In this document: piece by piece, positions 53,934-64,000 of the stretch
How positions within the stretch are numbered: position 1 is the first letter of the stretch
Layout of the letters: the number at the start of each line of letters is the position of its first letter
NCBI GenBank assembly: GCA_023055425.1
Contig: JALGPY010000007.1
Location: 19,974,001 to 20,038,000, forward strand
Reading direction: 5' to 3'
DNA from: Linanthus parryae
Lineage: Eukaryota; Streptophyta; Magnoliopsida; Ericales; Polemoniaceae
DNA: 64,000 bases
Notes under the pieces: generated by a model
Database searches by the model: none
The model's input: only the letters and a program-made list of their open reading frames with translations
What the model was told of the DNA's origin: nothing
Translations under genes and position numbers: made by a program

Positions 53934-55450
53934 TGTTAGAATGCATTGGGTTCCACGAAGAATAAACCTAGAAAGGGTGAAGGAGATGTTTTACCATAGA
54001 GTTATAACGGTTGAGTTACACAAATGAGGCGACATACAAAAATTAAGTTTATGAGACCCTTTTATACATGAAACCGCAGGGTCGGCTGAAGCTCTAAGCA
54101 ACTTATTTCATTTCTTAGGGCACCACAATTTAAGGGACACCAAAATTTTAAAATATAAGGGGTAGAATAGTAATTTATCTATTACTGATTAAAAGTTATT
54201 AGCATATTAATGTCCATTCGTTATCTCTTTTAGTCAACCCATTACGTCGCTTACGGAGAAATTTTAACTCTCTTGATCTGTTGTCATCTATCTCCATAAT
54301 TCTCTTTAATTCTCTCAACCTCATCGATCCCATTGTCTAGCAACAACAATTCTCCATAACTCCAGTCCAACAATGTTAATATCCCCTTCTCAACCATGAG
54401 CCCTATTCTCTAGCCCCATACGTACTACCTCTCAGTTCAATCGATCAACTTGAAAATTCAAAATGTTTGCATTTACTTCATCAAGATTACTATTCGGTGA
54501 ACCATAGTGAAGTCTTCACTAGAATAATTTGGATTTAGAGCGAGGTAAATAAATTTCTATGTATGTAAAACAGTTCAGTAATTTTGTGTACATTTGGTTT
54601 ATATTATTTATGAGTTATTCAGCTTGCGATTGTTGTTTATAATTCTAGTGTTCGATTTGAATGTCTGCAAATTGGTACAGTAGTCTTGATCAATCTCTTG
54701 GTAAGTAAATAAATCAGCAATATTTTGTACAATTACGTACATTTACTGTAGTATATCTCAACTTTTTGAAGTCTTTATTAATAACTTACTTCTGTTGTTT
54801 TCAATTTCAAGAGGGCTACGGGTCTTGATGGCGTTGAATGGGATTGGTAAAGCAATGTTCCCTGAATGTTTTAAAGGAAGAGACAATATAAACTCAAGTA
54901 CAAATCACTGAAGGTCTAACACGGGCTGAACCAACTTGTTAGATCATCAAACGTGTGGATTTTGTTTATGAGCATAGACAGTTTGTGTACGTAGAATCCT
55001 CCGTTTGCTGATTCATTGTCTAGTATGGTATTTCGCATGTGTTACTGTAGTTTTCTATATTACACATTTTTTCTATGGGCAGACTGAAAATGAGGGCAAT
55101 TTTTATGTCTCAAATCGATGATGACATGATTTCTCTTCTTTGTTAAATGTGGAAGCAAGAAACGACATGTACTGTGGGTTCAATGTCGTGTTAAATACTA
55201 TGATCTATCCGTTTTGGAATAGTATAAAGTTTGAAAAAAAAAAGGAATAGTATAAAGGGCCTCAGATTTAGTGTTTGCTTAGGGCACCAAATAAAGTAAT
55301 AAACTAGAGCCCGCCCAGGGAAACCGATGGTCTTAATATGGACTGTTGGATTAAGATTTAAGAGAGAAAGGGAAAATTGCTAAACCTGTAGGAAATGCTA
55401 GAATGATCCAGTGATTCTTTCACAAGAACCCATAAATGATATCTCATTGC
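53934..55450 (-). mobile_element. 3' LTR of a decayed minus-strand Copia, with a hAT-like insertion
   Basis: On the minus strand TGTATAAAAGGGTCTC (TATA) and an end AACCCAATGCATTCTAACA at 53934 are seen. The purine tract AAAGGAGAAGGG near 55460 would precede the LTR start. The minus-strand Copia pol lies next to it at 55560-57560. Boundaries on the right are approximate. Confidence 0.5.
54077..55318. mobile_element. hAT-like non-autonomous element
   Basis: It starts CAGGGTCGGCTGAAGC and ends AGAGCCCGCCCAG, with imperfect inverted ends. Further in, CTTAGGGCACC and GGTGCCCTAAG are also inverted. The 8-bp flanks TGAAACCG (54069-54076) and GGAAACCG (55319-55326) differ at one base. It is 1242 bp with no transposase frame. 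Confidence 0.65.
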
Positions 55451-55559
55451 AGTATAGCCCTTCTCCTTTGTTTCTTAGCTTTTGCTCTTCCAGATTTGTT
55501 GTTGACTCCAGATTGGTCACTTAACTGCTCCTTCTCGTTTGTTTCTATAGCTCCTGGTT

Positions 55560-57560
55560 TCATGTTGACTATATTGGTCCTTTGATTGCTGCTATCCTTC
55601 TTCATACCTATGGTGGTGATTGAACCATGAGTTTGGTCTTGAGTTGGAGGAAGGCTATTGTATTGAGCCCTTTGATGAAGACATCTCCCAACTGATCTGC
55701 TCTAGAAATAAATTCAATCAGTTATTGTTTTCTAAGAACCTTTTCCTTAACAAAGCTATAATCTAGTTTCATTTGCTTCATTATATATGCATAATAGTGT
55801 TGGCAGTCATGGAAATTGCATAAATGTTGTCACGATATATGTAAGGAGCAAAGGGCATGAAACTTGTAAATCTTGTAATAAGTATTGAAACCAAGATAAT
55901 TCTGTAGCAGTAGTAGTAAGGACTCTGTATTCAGCTTCTATGGACGTTGTCTTGGACTCCTGTCCACCGTTGGTTGTTTCCTAGAAGCCCAAGGAACGGG
56001 ATTGGAGCCCAAATAAACTACAATACCAACAATGCTTCTTTTGTCTGTTGGTTACCAGCCCAATCTGCATCGGTATAGACATGTAAATCAATTGTCATAT
56101 AAGAGCATCTCCTATTATACAAATAGTATCTTTATGCAAAATTTAAAGGATCTAGGTAAATTTTGTAGTCCAATAGAACATGCATCTTGTCATGCAAAAT
56201 GAAGGACATGCATCCATCTCGCCAAATTTGACGTGTATTCTGTCCTCGCCGTCATAATTTTTCCTATTTGAGGATTTTTTTCTTGAGTTAATTTGACAAT
56301 TGATATTTATTTTCCTACTATTTCTTAACTACTTCTCCTATGTTTTTATTGTAAAGATAACCATTTCCTTAAAATTTCTCCCTCACTCATCTACATTTTT
56401 TTCACTCGTGGTTTGTAACTGATATGTAGATACAAAAAAAATGTTGTACTTTTTGCTTAACTAGTACTGGAGAAGAAGCATGAAATTATCATTGGAGCTG
56501 TTTGGATGAGCTGAAATAAGTGAGAGGTTGAGCTTAAAAGCTCATTTAATCTGTAGTGTTTTTGAATGCGGTAAATTATTCTAGATTATTGGTAAAAATT
56601 ATTTTTTTTGAGATAGCGAGGCTCGAACACCTAACCTCATACAGAAGTTTTAAAAGCTTTACCGTTGAGCTAACACAAATTTTCATAAAAAATGTACAGA
56701 AATTATCCTAAAAGTCCGGAATTTACAAAAAGAATCCGGAATTCCGCTCAAAAAACCGGAATTCCGGCTGAAAATCCGGAAATCCGGATTTAAAGTCGGA
56801 ATTCCGGAACTTTTGGCGGAAATCCGAAATTCATTTGAGTTTTGAGAGGTTTGACCAATTATGTTAGAGTTTTGACTTTTAATTTCATCTCTACTTGCTC
56901 TCGTCCAAACAAGGTCATCATGCAAGATGCAAAAGAGTGATTTTATTTATAATTTGTATTAAATTTTTCATATTTCTACTGGAGATGCTCTAAGATGCCA
57001 TGATTGAGAGTGCCTTGCAAATATCTCAAATTTCTATTGGCTCAAATCATGTGCTATGTAGTTGGTGTGTATGAATTGCTAAATGGGATTCATATAATAG
57101 GAAAAATAAGGTCTTGTGAAGGTAAGATACTGTATGGCACCATGGAGTTGTCTATATGGTGTTGGATTAGAAAGAGGTGAATCATCATGTAAATAAAATT
57201 TGATGCAGGATGCAGAAGGTGTTGAACAAGGTTTACGTTGTGTGTTGAACATATGCTGTAAATCAGAGGTATACTTGTGTTGATGTAGAAAAATGCCTTG
57301 TGAATTTCTAGAGATTTCTAAACCCAGGTAAGTTAGAGGACCTAGATTAGTCGTTTCAAACTCATGGGTCATTTTCAGTGAGATGCAGTGAATCCCAAAT
57401 AGAGAGGTACGTAGTGAATCTTTCAAACCAGACTCTTTAAGTAGTGAATCTTTCAAACCAGACTCTTGGACTCCGTTTCAACCCATAAATGGTTTTATTC
57501 AATTTGCACACATGAATGGGATATGCAGAATTTGTTGTTGCATATGTACAATAGAACCTC
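55560..57560 (-). pseudogene. Decayed Copia pol (RT and RNase H) with a Harbinger-like insertion
   Basis: On the minus strand, VCKLNKTIYGLKRSP near 57510, then TNLGPLTYLGLEISRNSQGI and FLHQHKYTSDLQHM, PYRQLHGAIQYLTFTRPYFS (57079-57360) form the RT C-terminus. Beyond the insertion at 56103-56990 the RNase H YTDADWAGNQQTKEALL lies near 56060 and degraded remains reach about 55560. A 25-bp direct repeat (GTGAATCTTTCAAACCAGAC) near 57414 and 57442 interrupts RT. Non-functional. Confidence 0.75.
56103..56990. mobile_element. Harbinger-like element with CCGGAATTCCGG repeats
   Basis: It starts GAGCATCTCCTATTA, ends TACTGGAGATGCTC, and has TAA on both sides (56100-56102, 56991-56993). It is 888 bp. 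The central part (56715-56835) is a run of irregular repeats of (A)ATCCGGAATTCCGG type. Its termini relate it to the MITE at 52732-53352. Confidence 0.75.
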
Positions 57561-57954
57561 TAAATATAATGTTATCATCTTTTTATTGCTTGCATGCAGA
57601 TATTGCTTGATTCATCTGTTGATAATATAGGGTAAGGAGACTGTAGGAGTGTAATAAAATCTAAAAGAGATATATAATTCTTTCCAGTGATGACATATGC
57701 AGAAGAATATAAGCATGAGCTATTCGCTTGATATATTCTGTGGACAATAGGACCAATACACTTGTACTCAAGCCAAATGCCATATTGGTTGTTCGTTTTC
57801 TACTCTTAAATTTTCTAATGAGCCTTCAAGTTACTGGGATAATTTTTTTCCTTCAAACCAGGGCATACCTTGTTCAAAAAAAAGACCCTTTAAAAGATCT
57901 AGTGGCAGCCTGGCAGATTAACAATAAACCTCTAGTTATCCTTGTTTGTACATA
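57561..57954. other. Unassigned sequence
   Basis: AT-rich. A plus-strand frame around 57840-57955 (TRAYLVQKKDPLKDLVAAWQ, INNKPLVILVCT) is open but unrecognised and may be chance or a host exon scrap. No repeat ends seen. Confidence 0.35.
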
Positions 57955-58349
57955 GGGCCTCGTTTGGGTAAGGTGTAAGAAAGAGGGGTATGAGGCATAT
58001 ACTGGATATGGTAAGATATGATTGTACTGGGGTAAGGCAAATGAAAATTTTATTTTTTAGTGTATGGGTAGGGAAGGATACGAGACAAGATAAGATGTGA
58101 TTTGTACTGGTAAGTGCCTGAACGAAAGAGGGTATTGAGGTCACTTTAAGAACTGTTAGGGGTATTTTAGTCTTTTCTCACCACCCACTCTATCCCCTCA
58201 AACTCCTTCAAGTATACTTCAAGTGGTACAAGTTTTTAGGCAAAAATGCGAAGAGGGGCTACAGTGACATGTTGCTTATACCGCACCCTAACGCGGTATA
58301 TGAGATCATTTATTCCTATACCTCTCTCCTTATACCTTACCCGAAGAAG
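57955..58349. mobile_element. MITE with ACATA flanks
   Basis: The element starts GGGCCTCGTTTGGGTAAGGT and its right end is the near-inverse ACCTTACCCGAAGAAG, with further inverted matches inside (AGAGGGGTATGAGG / CCTATACCTCTCT). ACATA flanks it at 57950-57954 and 58350-58354. It is 395 bp with no coding content. The superfamily is uncertain (the GGGCCTCGTTTGG start is common among plant MITEs). Confidence 0.7.
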
Positions 58350-58385
58350 ACATAGATGCGTAAGTTGAGACTTGCAATGCATTTA

Positions 58386-60060
58386 AAATTTTTTTTTTTT
58401 TGGATAGAAATAGGAGAATTTTTATAAAAGAGGGACAGAAATGTCCAAAGCTAACACCTTACAAACTTCTACTGGCAGCTGTTCTAGATAGATCTCACCC
58501 TTACTACTAGTAGTTCTAGCCCAATTAGCTAAATTGTGGGCAACTCTATTACTATCTCTACTGACCTAAGAAATAGACCAGCCATTTCTCTTGACAATCT
58601 CAAATAAACTTTTGGCTCTGTTCTTCCACCTCCAATGAGTCTTCTCAGGGTTGTTGCAAGCAATAGCCACCATCAGAGAGTCTGTTTCCAGGCACACCTG
58701 TTGCAGTTTCAGTTTGAGACTGGCTTCAACACCCAATTCCACAGCTTGAAACTCTGCTTCATGAATGTCCACATTTACATTGAGGGGTACCAACCTTCCT
58801 CATTTGTACTCTCTTGACTGGTCTCCAATTTTTTTATATTCATGCTATTTCTGTTATAATGCTCATTGTAATCTTCCATAAGCTTGAGTCTCAACCTCTC
58901 CACATAGAAACTGGTTTTTACCTCATCTGGGCTCACCCAAGTCTTATTTCTATGTCTCCAGGCTAGTTGTAGAATTAGTGCAGCTATAATGTCAACTTTG
59001 TAGCCATTTATAACCTCATTCCTCAGCTCTTTAAAGAAGAAACTTAACCACTCTTTCAAATTCATGGAGCTCATATCCGTTCTAATACCCAAAAACATAA
59101 ACCATAAGGCTCTGGGAATACTGCATTGAAAAAGAGTATGAAGAGCATCCTCCTTATGAATAAGACAAGCTGGACAAAGAGAGTTACCAGTATTCATTCT
59201 TGCATTAATATTGTCTCTGGTTGGGAGAGAATTTGAGCCCACTCTCCAAAGAAACATTTTGAGTCTATTGTGAATCTTCAGTTTCCATATGCATCTCCAG
59301 AAATCCTTACTCTCTTCACTAGCATTGAACTTATCCTTCATCAGCTTTTGGTAAACACGCTTAGCAGTAATATCACCATTTTTACTATTTAGACATACCC
59401 ATTGATCTTCAGATTGCTTTAAAGGTATAATAATGCTTTCAATCAAATCTTTTTCTTCAGGGGTGAACCATCTTTCCAGTAGCTCTTGTTTCCAAATTCT
59501 CTGTTCCCAGTCAATCAATTCAGAAACCATTTTTGGAGCTCTTTCCAGGTCATCTGGTGGCTTTGGCTTATTGGCTTCTAAGTTAGGAACCCAGGGATCC
59601 AGCCAAATGTTAATTGTATCTCCTTTCCCAATCATCTTTATAGCCAAATCTTCAATAATGTCTCTGCATTTCAGAAGCCCTTTCCAAAAATAGGAGTCCC
59701 CAGTTTTCACTTCCACCTTATCAAAATTTAAAATTTTGCAGTATTTTTTCTTTAGCGGCTGCACCCATAAAGCTTCATCATTCTTCCACATTTTCCATGC
59801 TAGTTTGGAGACAAGGGCTTTGTTGTAACTTCCAGCATCTCTAAACCCTAGGCCCCCACACTCCTTAGTTTGACATAAAGATCCCCAACTATTTAAGTGT
59901 TTTTTTCTCCCCTCAGATGAATCTCCCCACCAAAAAATTTGCAGCCTTGGAATCAAACACTTGCAATACATTTTTAGGGAGAATAAAAGTTGACATCACA
60001 TAAGTAGGTATAGCACTTACAGTGTTCTTAATCAGAATGGCTTTGCTAACAAAAGCTAAC
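58386..60060 (-). pseudogene. L1-type LINE: RT C-terminus, zf-RVT and RNase H
   Basis: On the minus strand: QLAFVSKAILIKNTVSAIPT and YVMSTFILPKNVLQVFDS (RT end, 60060-59930). Then a long open frame of 398 codons (59971-58775) with LGFRDAGSYNKALVSKLAWK, GDTINIWLDPWVPN and the zf-RVT WRCIWKLKIHNRLKMFLWRV ... CPACLIHKEDALHTLFQC. After a frame break comes a partial RNase H, HEAEFQAVELGVEASLKLKL and CLETDSLMVAIACNNP. The N-terminal RNase H part with its first catalytic Asp is missing. A poly-A tail is seen as poly-T at 58389-58400. The 5' side is not truncated by retrotransposition but interrupted by a gypsy LTR at 60061, so the rest should lie beyond the window. The long intact frame suggests a fairly recent insertion. 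Confidence 0.85.
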
Positions 60061-61581
60061 TGACACGTCCAAACCACAAGTGTATGGCTGTCGGTGCAGT
60101 AATAATCGGAAAAGTCCGGATTGTCGAATCCCAAGAGACTTCTTTGTAAATTAGCAATTAGTTCTTAACCTTGTGTGGGCAAAGCGCAGTGGTTTGTTCT
60201 ACTAACTCTACTGAAATTAAAAGACAAAGATCTCAATTAATCAGGTGAAAAGCTTCACGATTAACAAAGAATGATTTTTAAGTTACTTAATAAGTGGACA
60301 AGTCCGGATATCTCTACGGGTTCACTAGGGAATTCACACCACTTAGGATTTATGTTCATGCGACACGGATATTTTCTACTTAGCCAAACGAGCAATTTCA
60401 CTTTGAAGATTCCTCAACCAAAGTCTATATTTAAACTCTTGTACCTGATTCCTCTAGCCTACTTAAGTTTAAATACGCATTATGATCTTGATATCAACTC
60501 TTAGTTCTAGTTAACTAGAAAGATTCCTCAACCCTAGATTCGACTAGTGCAAGATTCAAGTTCAAGCAATAACTATTGATTCCTCTAATAATTATCACCT
60601 AGATCAATCTTATTGTGACGTCAAACAATATGAAAGATAGGATTACGCATATGAATCAAGCATAACTAAGCATAAACATCCAATTAAGCTAATAAGCATG
60701 AAGCATAATCCATAAATCACCAAAATATGGTGTTCAAAACCCTAGTTCCCTATGAGATATCCCGAATAGAGGGTTTAGCTACTAAAACACATGATCAAAG
60801 TACAAAGTTTCAATGATCATAAACAAAAACTAAAGAGGGGAAGAAGATAGAAAATCAAACGATGGTCTCCAAGCTCCAAGAATGCTCCTGATCTCCAATG
60901 GCGTCCAACAATAGATGATTCATTGCCCTAGGTCGTTCTCTCCTCTTAAAACTCGTCACTTTTTGCAAGTCTTTAAAAATTACACTTTTTACCCCTTTTC
61001 TAATCACGCCAGATTTAATAAGGTGATCTTGGGATCACAATTTGTGATCCTAGGATCACCTTTGTATTTGTAGAGTCACGTTACTCTTCTATGTGATCTT
61101 GCACTTTGATCTTGTGATCATAGGATCACCTTTTTTTAATTGTAGGATCACGTTGATCTTCCATGTGGTCTTGCACTTGATCTTGTGATCACAATTTGTG
61201 ATCCTCTACTTCCAGTGAGTTGCTTCTTTTCACTCCTCTTGAATTTTTGGCTAAGTCTTTTTCTCCTCTTAGCTTCTCCTCTTCTTCTATTCTCTCATGC
61301 ATTCCTTGAGTTTCTTTCTTTCCGAAGTTCGCTTCCGCTCCAAAATCCGCACTCCACGCTTCCGGTTCCTGAAATCCACAACACGAACAAATACCGGAAG
61401 ATCAAATGCGACAAATAAAGCATAAAACATGCATAAGACGCCCGGATTACACCATGAAGTCCAAATACTCAAGTATGCTCAAAACTATCAAAACTCGGCC
61501 TAAAACACACATAAATGCATCGAAAGTACGCGAAACGACAAGTAATCACAATAGAATATAACTCCAACTATGGAGTTATCA
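60061..61581 (-). mobile_element. 3' LTR of a minus-strand gypsy element
   Basis: It begins TGATAACTCCATAGTTGGAG at 61581, right after the purine tract AAGTGTGGGGATATT (61582-61597), and ends GTTTGGACGTGTCA at 60061. Length is 1521 bp with TG...CA ends. The following GTTAG in the LINE would be the 5-bp target duplication. The region 61015-61205 contains tandem imperfect repeats of GTGATCCTAGGATCAC-type words. The LTR style and purine tract resemble the non-chromovirus gypsy group (Athila/Tat), a tentative placement. Confidence 0.7.
61015..61205. repeat. GATCAC-rich tandem/palindromic repeats in the LTR
   Basis: There are two and a half units of about 85 bp, each with (G)TGATCTTG...GATCACAATTTGTGATC or TGTGATCATAGGATCACC, then TTTGTAG..TCACGTT...TCTTC.ATGTG.TCTTGCACTT. 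Many words are self-complementary. Confidence 0.75.
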
Positions 61582-64000
61582 AATATCCCCACACTTACCA
61601 TTTGCGCGTCCCGAGCAATCTATCAAAACTGGCCATCATCTCCAAACTTTCTCCCCAGCAAATCATGGTACGAGTCTAACTAATTGCATACTTTTCGAAA
61701 CACCACTTGCATACAAACCAAGACTAGCCGACTCGACATAAACACGACACATGACTCAACTATGCAACAATATGAAAATGCAATATATACAATGCACATA
61801 ACAAAATAACATTTTTGTTCTTTTCTTTTGCGAGATTGGGCAATCTCAATTAGCTCAAACCGGATCTCATGGAATGATGATCAATCTAGGAACAAGACGT
61901 GAATTGCAACTAAACTCGACAACGAGAATTTCCCCTAGTTAGTATAGAGAGCCTAGCTTTACTAAGTAAGAGCCTAGCTTTACCTCTTCGCGTGTGCCGA
62001 TAAATAAGAGGCTACGCTAGGCTAAGCCACGTTCAAGGTCCGAGCTCCTACTCCGCTAACGGTTTAGAATGTTGAGGCTTAGGGACAAAAGGATAATTAT
62101 GTAGTAACAAGTCCTAAGCGTCACATTCTCACATTAAACCCCACATCTCACACACCCTCACCACGATGATAGAAACCGCAACCCGAAACTCACCGTCTCC
62201 GGCCCTCGATCCCCTCAAACCCCGGTACAATAACGATCTCCGTGGTCACCATGGTGATACGTGCACGAAATGCAAACTGTCGTCAACGAACTAGTAACTT
62301 TCCACCACTCAATTTCCAAAAAGCTCAAATTTACTCCTTTATCATCTCTCCTTTTTTTCTCTCTTTGTTTTTTTTTTTTCATTTTTTTTCATTTTTTTTT
62401 TTTTTCATCTCTCAATATAACAAGATGCCGCAAAAGTATCCGAGTGGTCTTCCAAGAATCCAGCAAAGCAAGCATGTTAAGGGGAGGAAATAGACGATCC
62501 AATGAATGCATATCACAAGTAAAATTCATCTCCCCCTAACTTGATGAAGTACACGGTGTCACCAAACAAAGCCGCCAAATAGTCAAAGCGCGTGTGTAGG
62601 GATGTAGTCGTCAGAAGCTCAATCTCGATGTCCGTAGTCAAAAGTCGACATCCCCACACTAGAATGTAAACATGCCCTCTCTCAAGTAATCAAATGTATG
62701 TAAGTCTCGTGCATAATCCAACCGATCCTCCTACACCAAGATGATGAAAAGAAACGATACCTAGCACGACCCACCAATTAAGATCAACCACCCCATTGTT
62801 GTGCGGATTAGACGTCACGCACTCACGGCTCTCCACAACTGTGTCCATGGTGTAGTGACATGGAACACCGCCACACCGAAGTGTGCAAGCCTACTCACTC
62901 ACCCTCGCATCCCCTCGAAGATATGTAATAATACGCAAGCGATCATGTAGAACTCACAAGTATATGCAATACAACTCTCCCTCATCGAACCCCCTCAACT
63001 ATGACTCCCTCGTGACGCACTAAAGTGGTGATTCTAAACGATTTATGATGAAGGCCAAGAATCGTCACCCTAGGTCAAGAGGTTATGAATAAAACCAAGG
63101 TTCACATTGGGCTTTCTAATGGTCCTACAAGGTGAGATCTATCAAGCAGTGAGTGCTCTAATACGCATCCTCGCACAGCTGTTCTGTGTGCCACTACGAG
63201 GCGGGCTGGCGACTACCTAAGACGTACACATGAACGTTCGGCTTGTTTAGCTCACACCTAGCTCAACTCTTGTAAAAACAAACGACACACACTTTAGATT
63301 TGCAAATCAAGTAAGTGTAATAAAATAGGTAGACATTCCCGTAAAGGAAGTCTCTCTATACGTACTAGGGGGAACTCAATTTGTCCTTCTCGGTCACAAG
63401 TCACGCCCTACGCCTAAAATTCTCACACTCCTCGATTCTACCAATTTTAAGCTTCTTTTGATTGCCCTTTCTCAAATTTCCTTCTTATTTTTTTTCCAAA
63501 ATGTTAATTATTTGTTTTTTTTTTGTATGTTTACTTTATTTATTCTAACTCTACATGCAAGGCCGACGCGAAAGAAGACTCAAAACTGACTCAGTTTGGG
63601 TAGGTGGACTCAATTAAATAAACGTGCAAGAGTCTAACACTAACTCATATATATATAACTAACATACATATTACGACACTAAAACAAAACACGATACGGA
63701 CCACGAAGACGACACAATACGCCCTAACAATCTATATGTGACAGGCTAATGCAGACACGGACTGGCTAGTCAAGATTAAAAATCCTCCCCACACTTGAAT
63801 GCTTCGTTGTCCTCAACGAATTTAGAGATAAATCAAGAGGACTCGGCAATTCTAGTGCGAGATGCGGTGAATCTACTCAGCACCATTGTCATCTTGTTAC
63901 TACTAAACGACTTCATTGCACAAGAAAGTAGCAATTCAAATTTTGAGATTATCTTTGCTACGTGCCCGTGACAAAGATGTGTGTACTAAAAAGAATCAAG
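61582..64000 (-). mobile_element. 3' internal region of the gypsy element (runs off the window)
   Basis: No long coding frame is visible over 2.4 kb on either strand. On the minus strand near 63782-63815, GTTGAGGACAACGAAGCATT is followed by CAAGTGTGGGGAGGATTTTT, a word typical of the region downstream of pol in Athila/Tat-like gypsy elements. T-rich tracts lie at 62339-62406 and 63487-63525. The coding part and 5' LTR should lie to the right of the window. A short open stretch of Phe-rich codons over the T tract is not a gene. Confidence 0.55.

Noticed and set aside
62242..62539. Phe-rich open frames near the right edge
   Set aside because: Produced by T tracts in non-coding gypsy sequence. 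Two frames overlap equally and have no motif.

Overview
The window is nuclear DNA of a flowering plant, most likely a eudicot. It holds Ty1/copia elements primed by initiator Met-tRNA (TGGTATCAGAGC), Ty3/gypsy chromovirus pol, plant L1-type LINEs with zf-RVT C-termini, Stowaway, Harbinger and hAT-like MITEs, and a stray piece of plastid atpB. Its one recognisable host gene family has a plant-style intron-exon structure. There is no rRNA or tRNA gene and no sign of a prokaryotic or viral genome. The species cannot be named from sequence alone.

Layout. The host family is a CDCA7-like gene (zf-4CXXC_R1 zinc finger, the 'monoamine-oxidase A repressor R1' domain). It is present seven times in strictly alternating orientation: A(-) 1100-3229, B(+) 5700-7640, C(-) 12065-14201, D(+) 21812-23979, E(-) 36850-39230, F(+) 39897-41833, G(-) 42740-44891. 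With a conserved internal GTAAGG splice donor, C and G each give an unbroken five-exon frame of 374 and 375 codons. A, B, D, E and F carry frameshifts, lost splice sites or insertions. The A/C/D/G class has a promoter or 5' leader built from a ~32-bp degenerate repeat that holds E2F consensus sites (GCGGGAAA). The B/F class lacks this repeat and instead has long foldback sequence at its 5' side.

A block of about 6.4 kb (3' flank, CDCA7-like gene, E2F array, LINE piece, 5' half of a Tork/Tnt1-like Copia) occurs three times: at 11025-17472, inverted at about 18590-25009, and directly at about 42183-48400. The first two form a large inverted repeat around a 1.1-kb spacer that holds part of a different Copia. 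The second half of the Copia from the right arm resumes at 25030 on the opposite strand, which marks a 6.5-kb inversion. The third block carries a full-length but decayed Copia (46347-52192) with 5-bp target duplications TGCTG, inserted in a LINE.

28754-32710 is the 3' half of a Tekay-like gypsy chromovirus with its 3' LTR. 32745-34576 is a complete short LTR element with TCATT target duplications. 34987-36850 holds a SINE-like unit, foldbacks and an exon of an unidentified gene. From 52198 to the end are nested elements: a LINE with a Harbinger MITE, a decayed minus-strand Copia with hAT-like and Harbinger-like insertions, another LINE (58386-60060), and the 3' LTR and 3' internal region of a gypsy element running off the right edge.

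How the parts relate. The host content is one gene family whose known relatives act in maintenance of DNA methylation. It is arranged as inverted duplications inside transposon-rich DNA, a layout that in other plants produces hairpin RNA and silencing of homologous genes. That regulatory reading is inference; the architecture itself is visible in the sequence.
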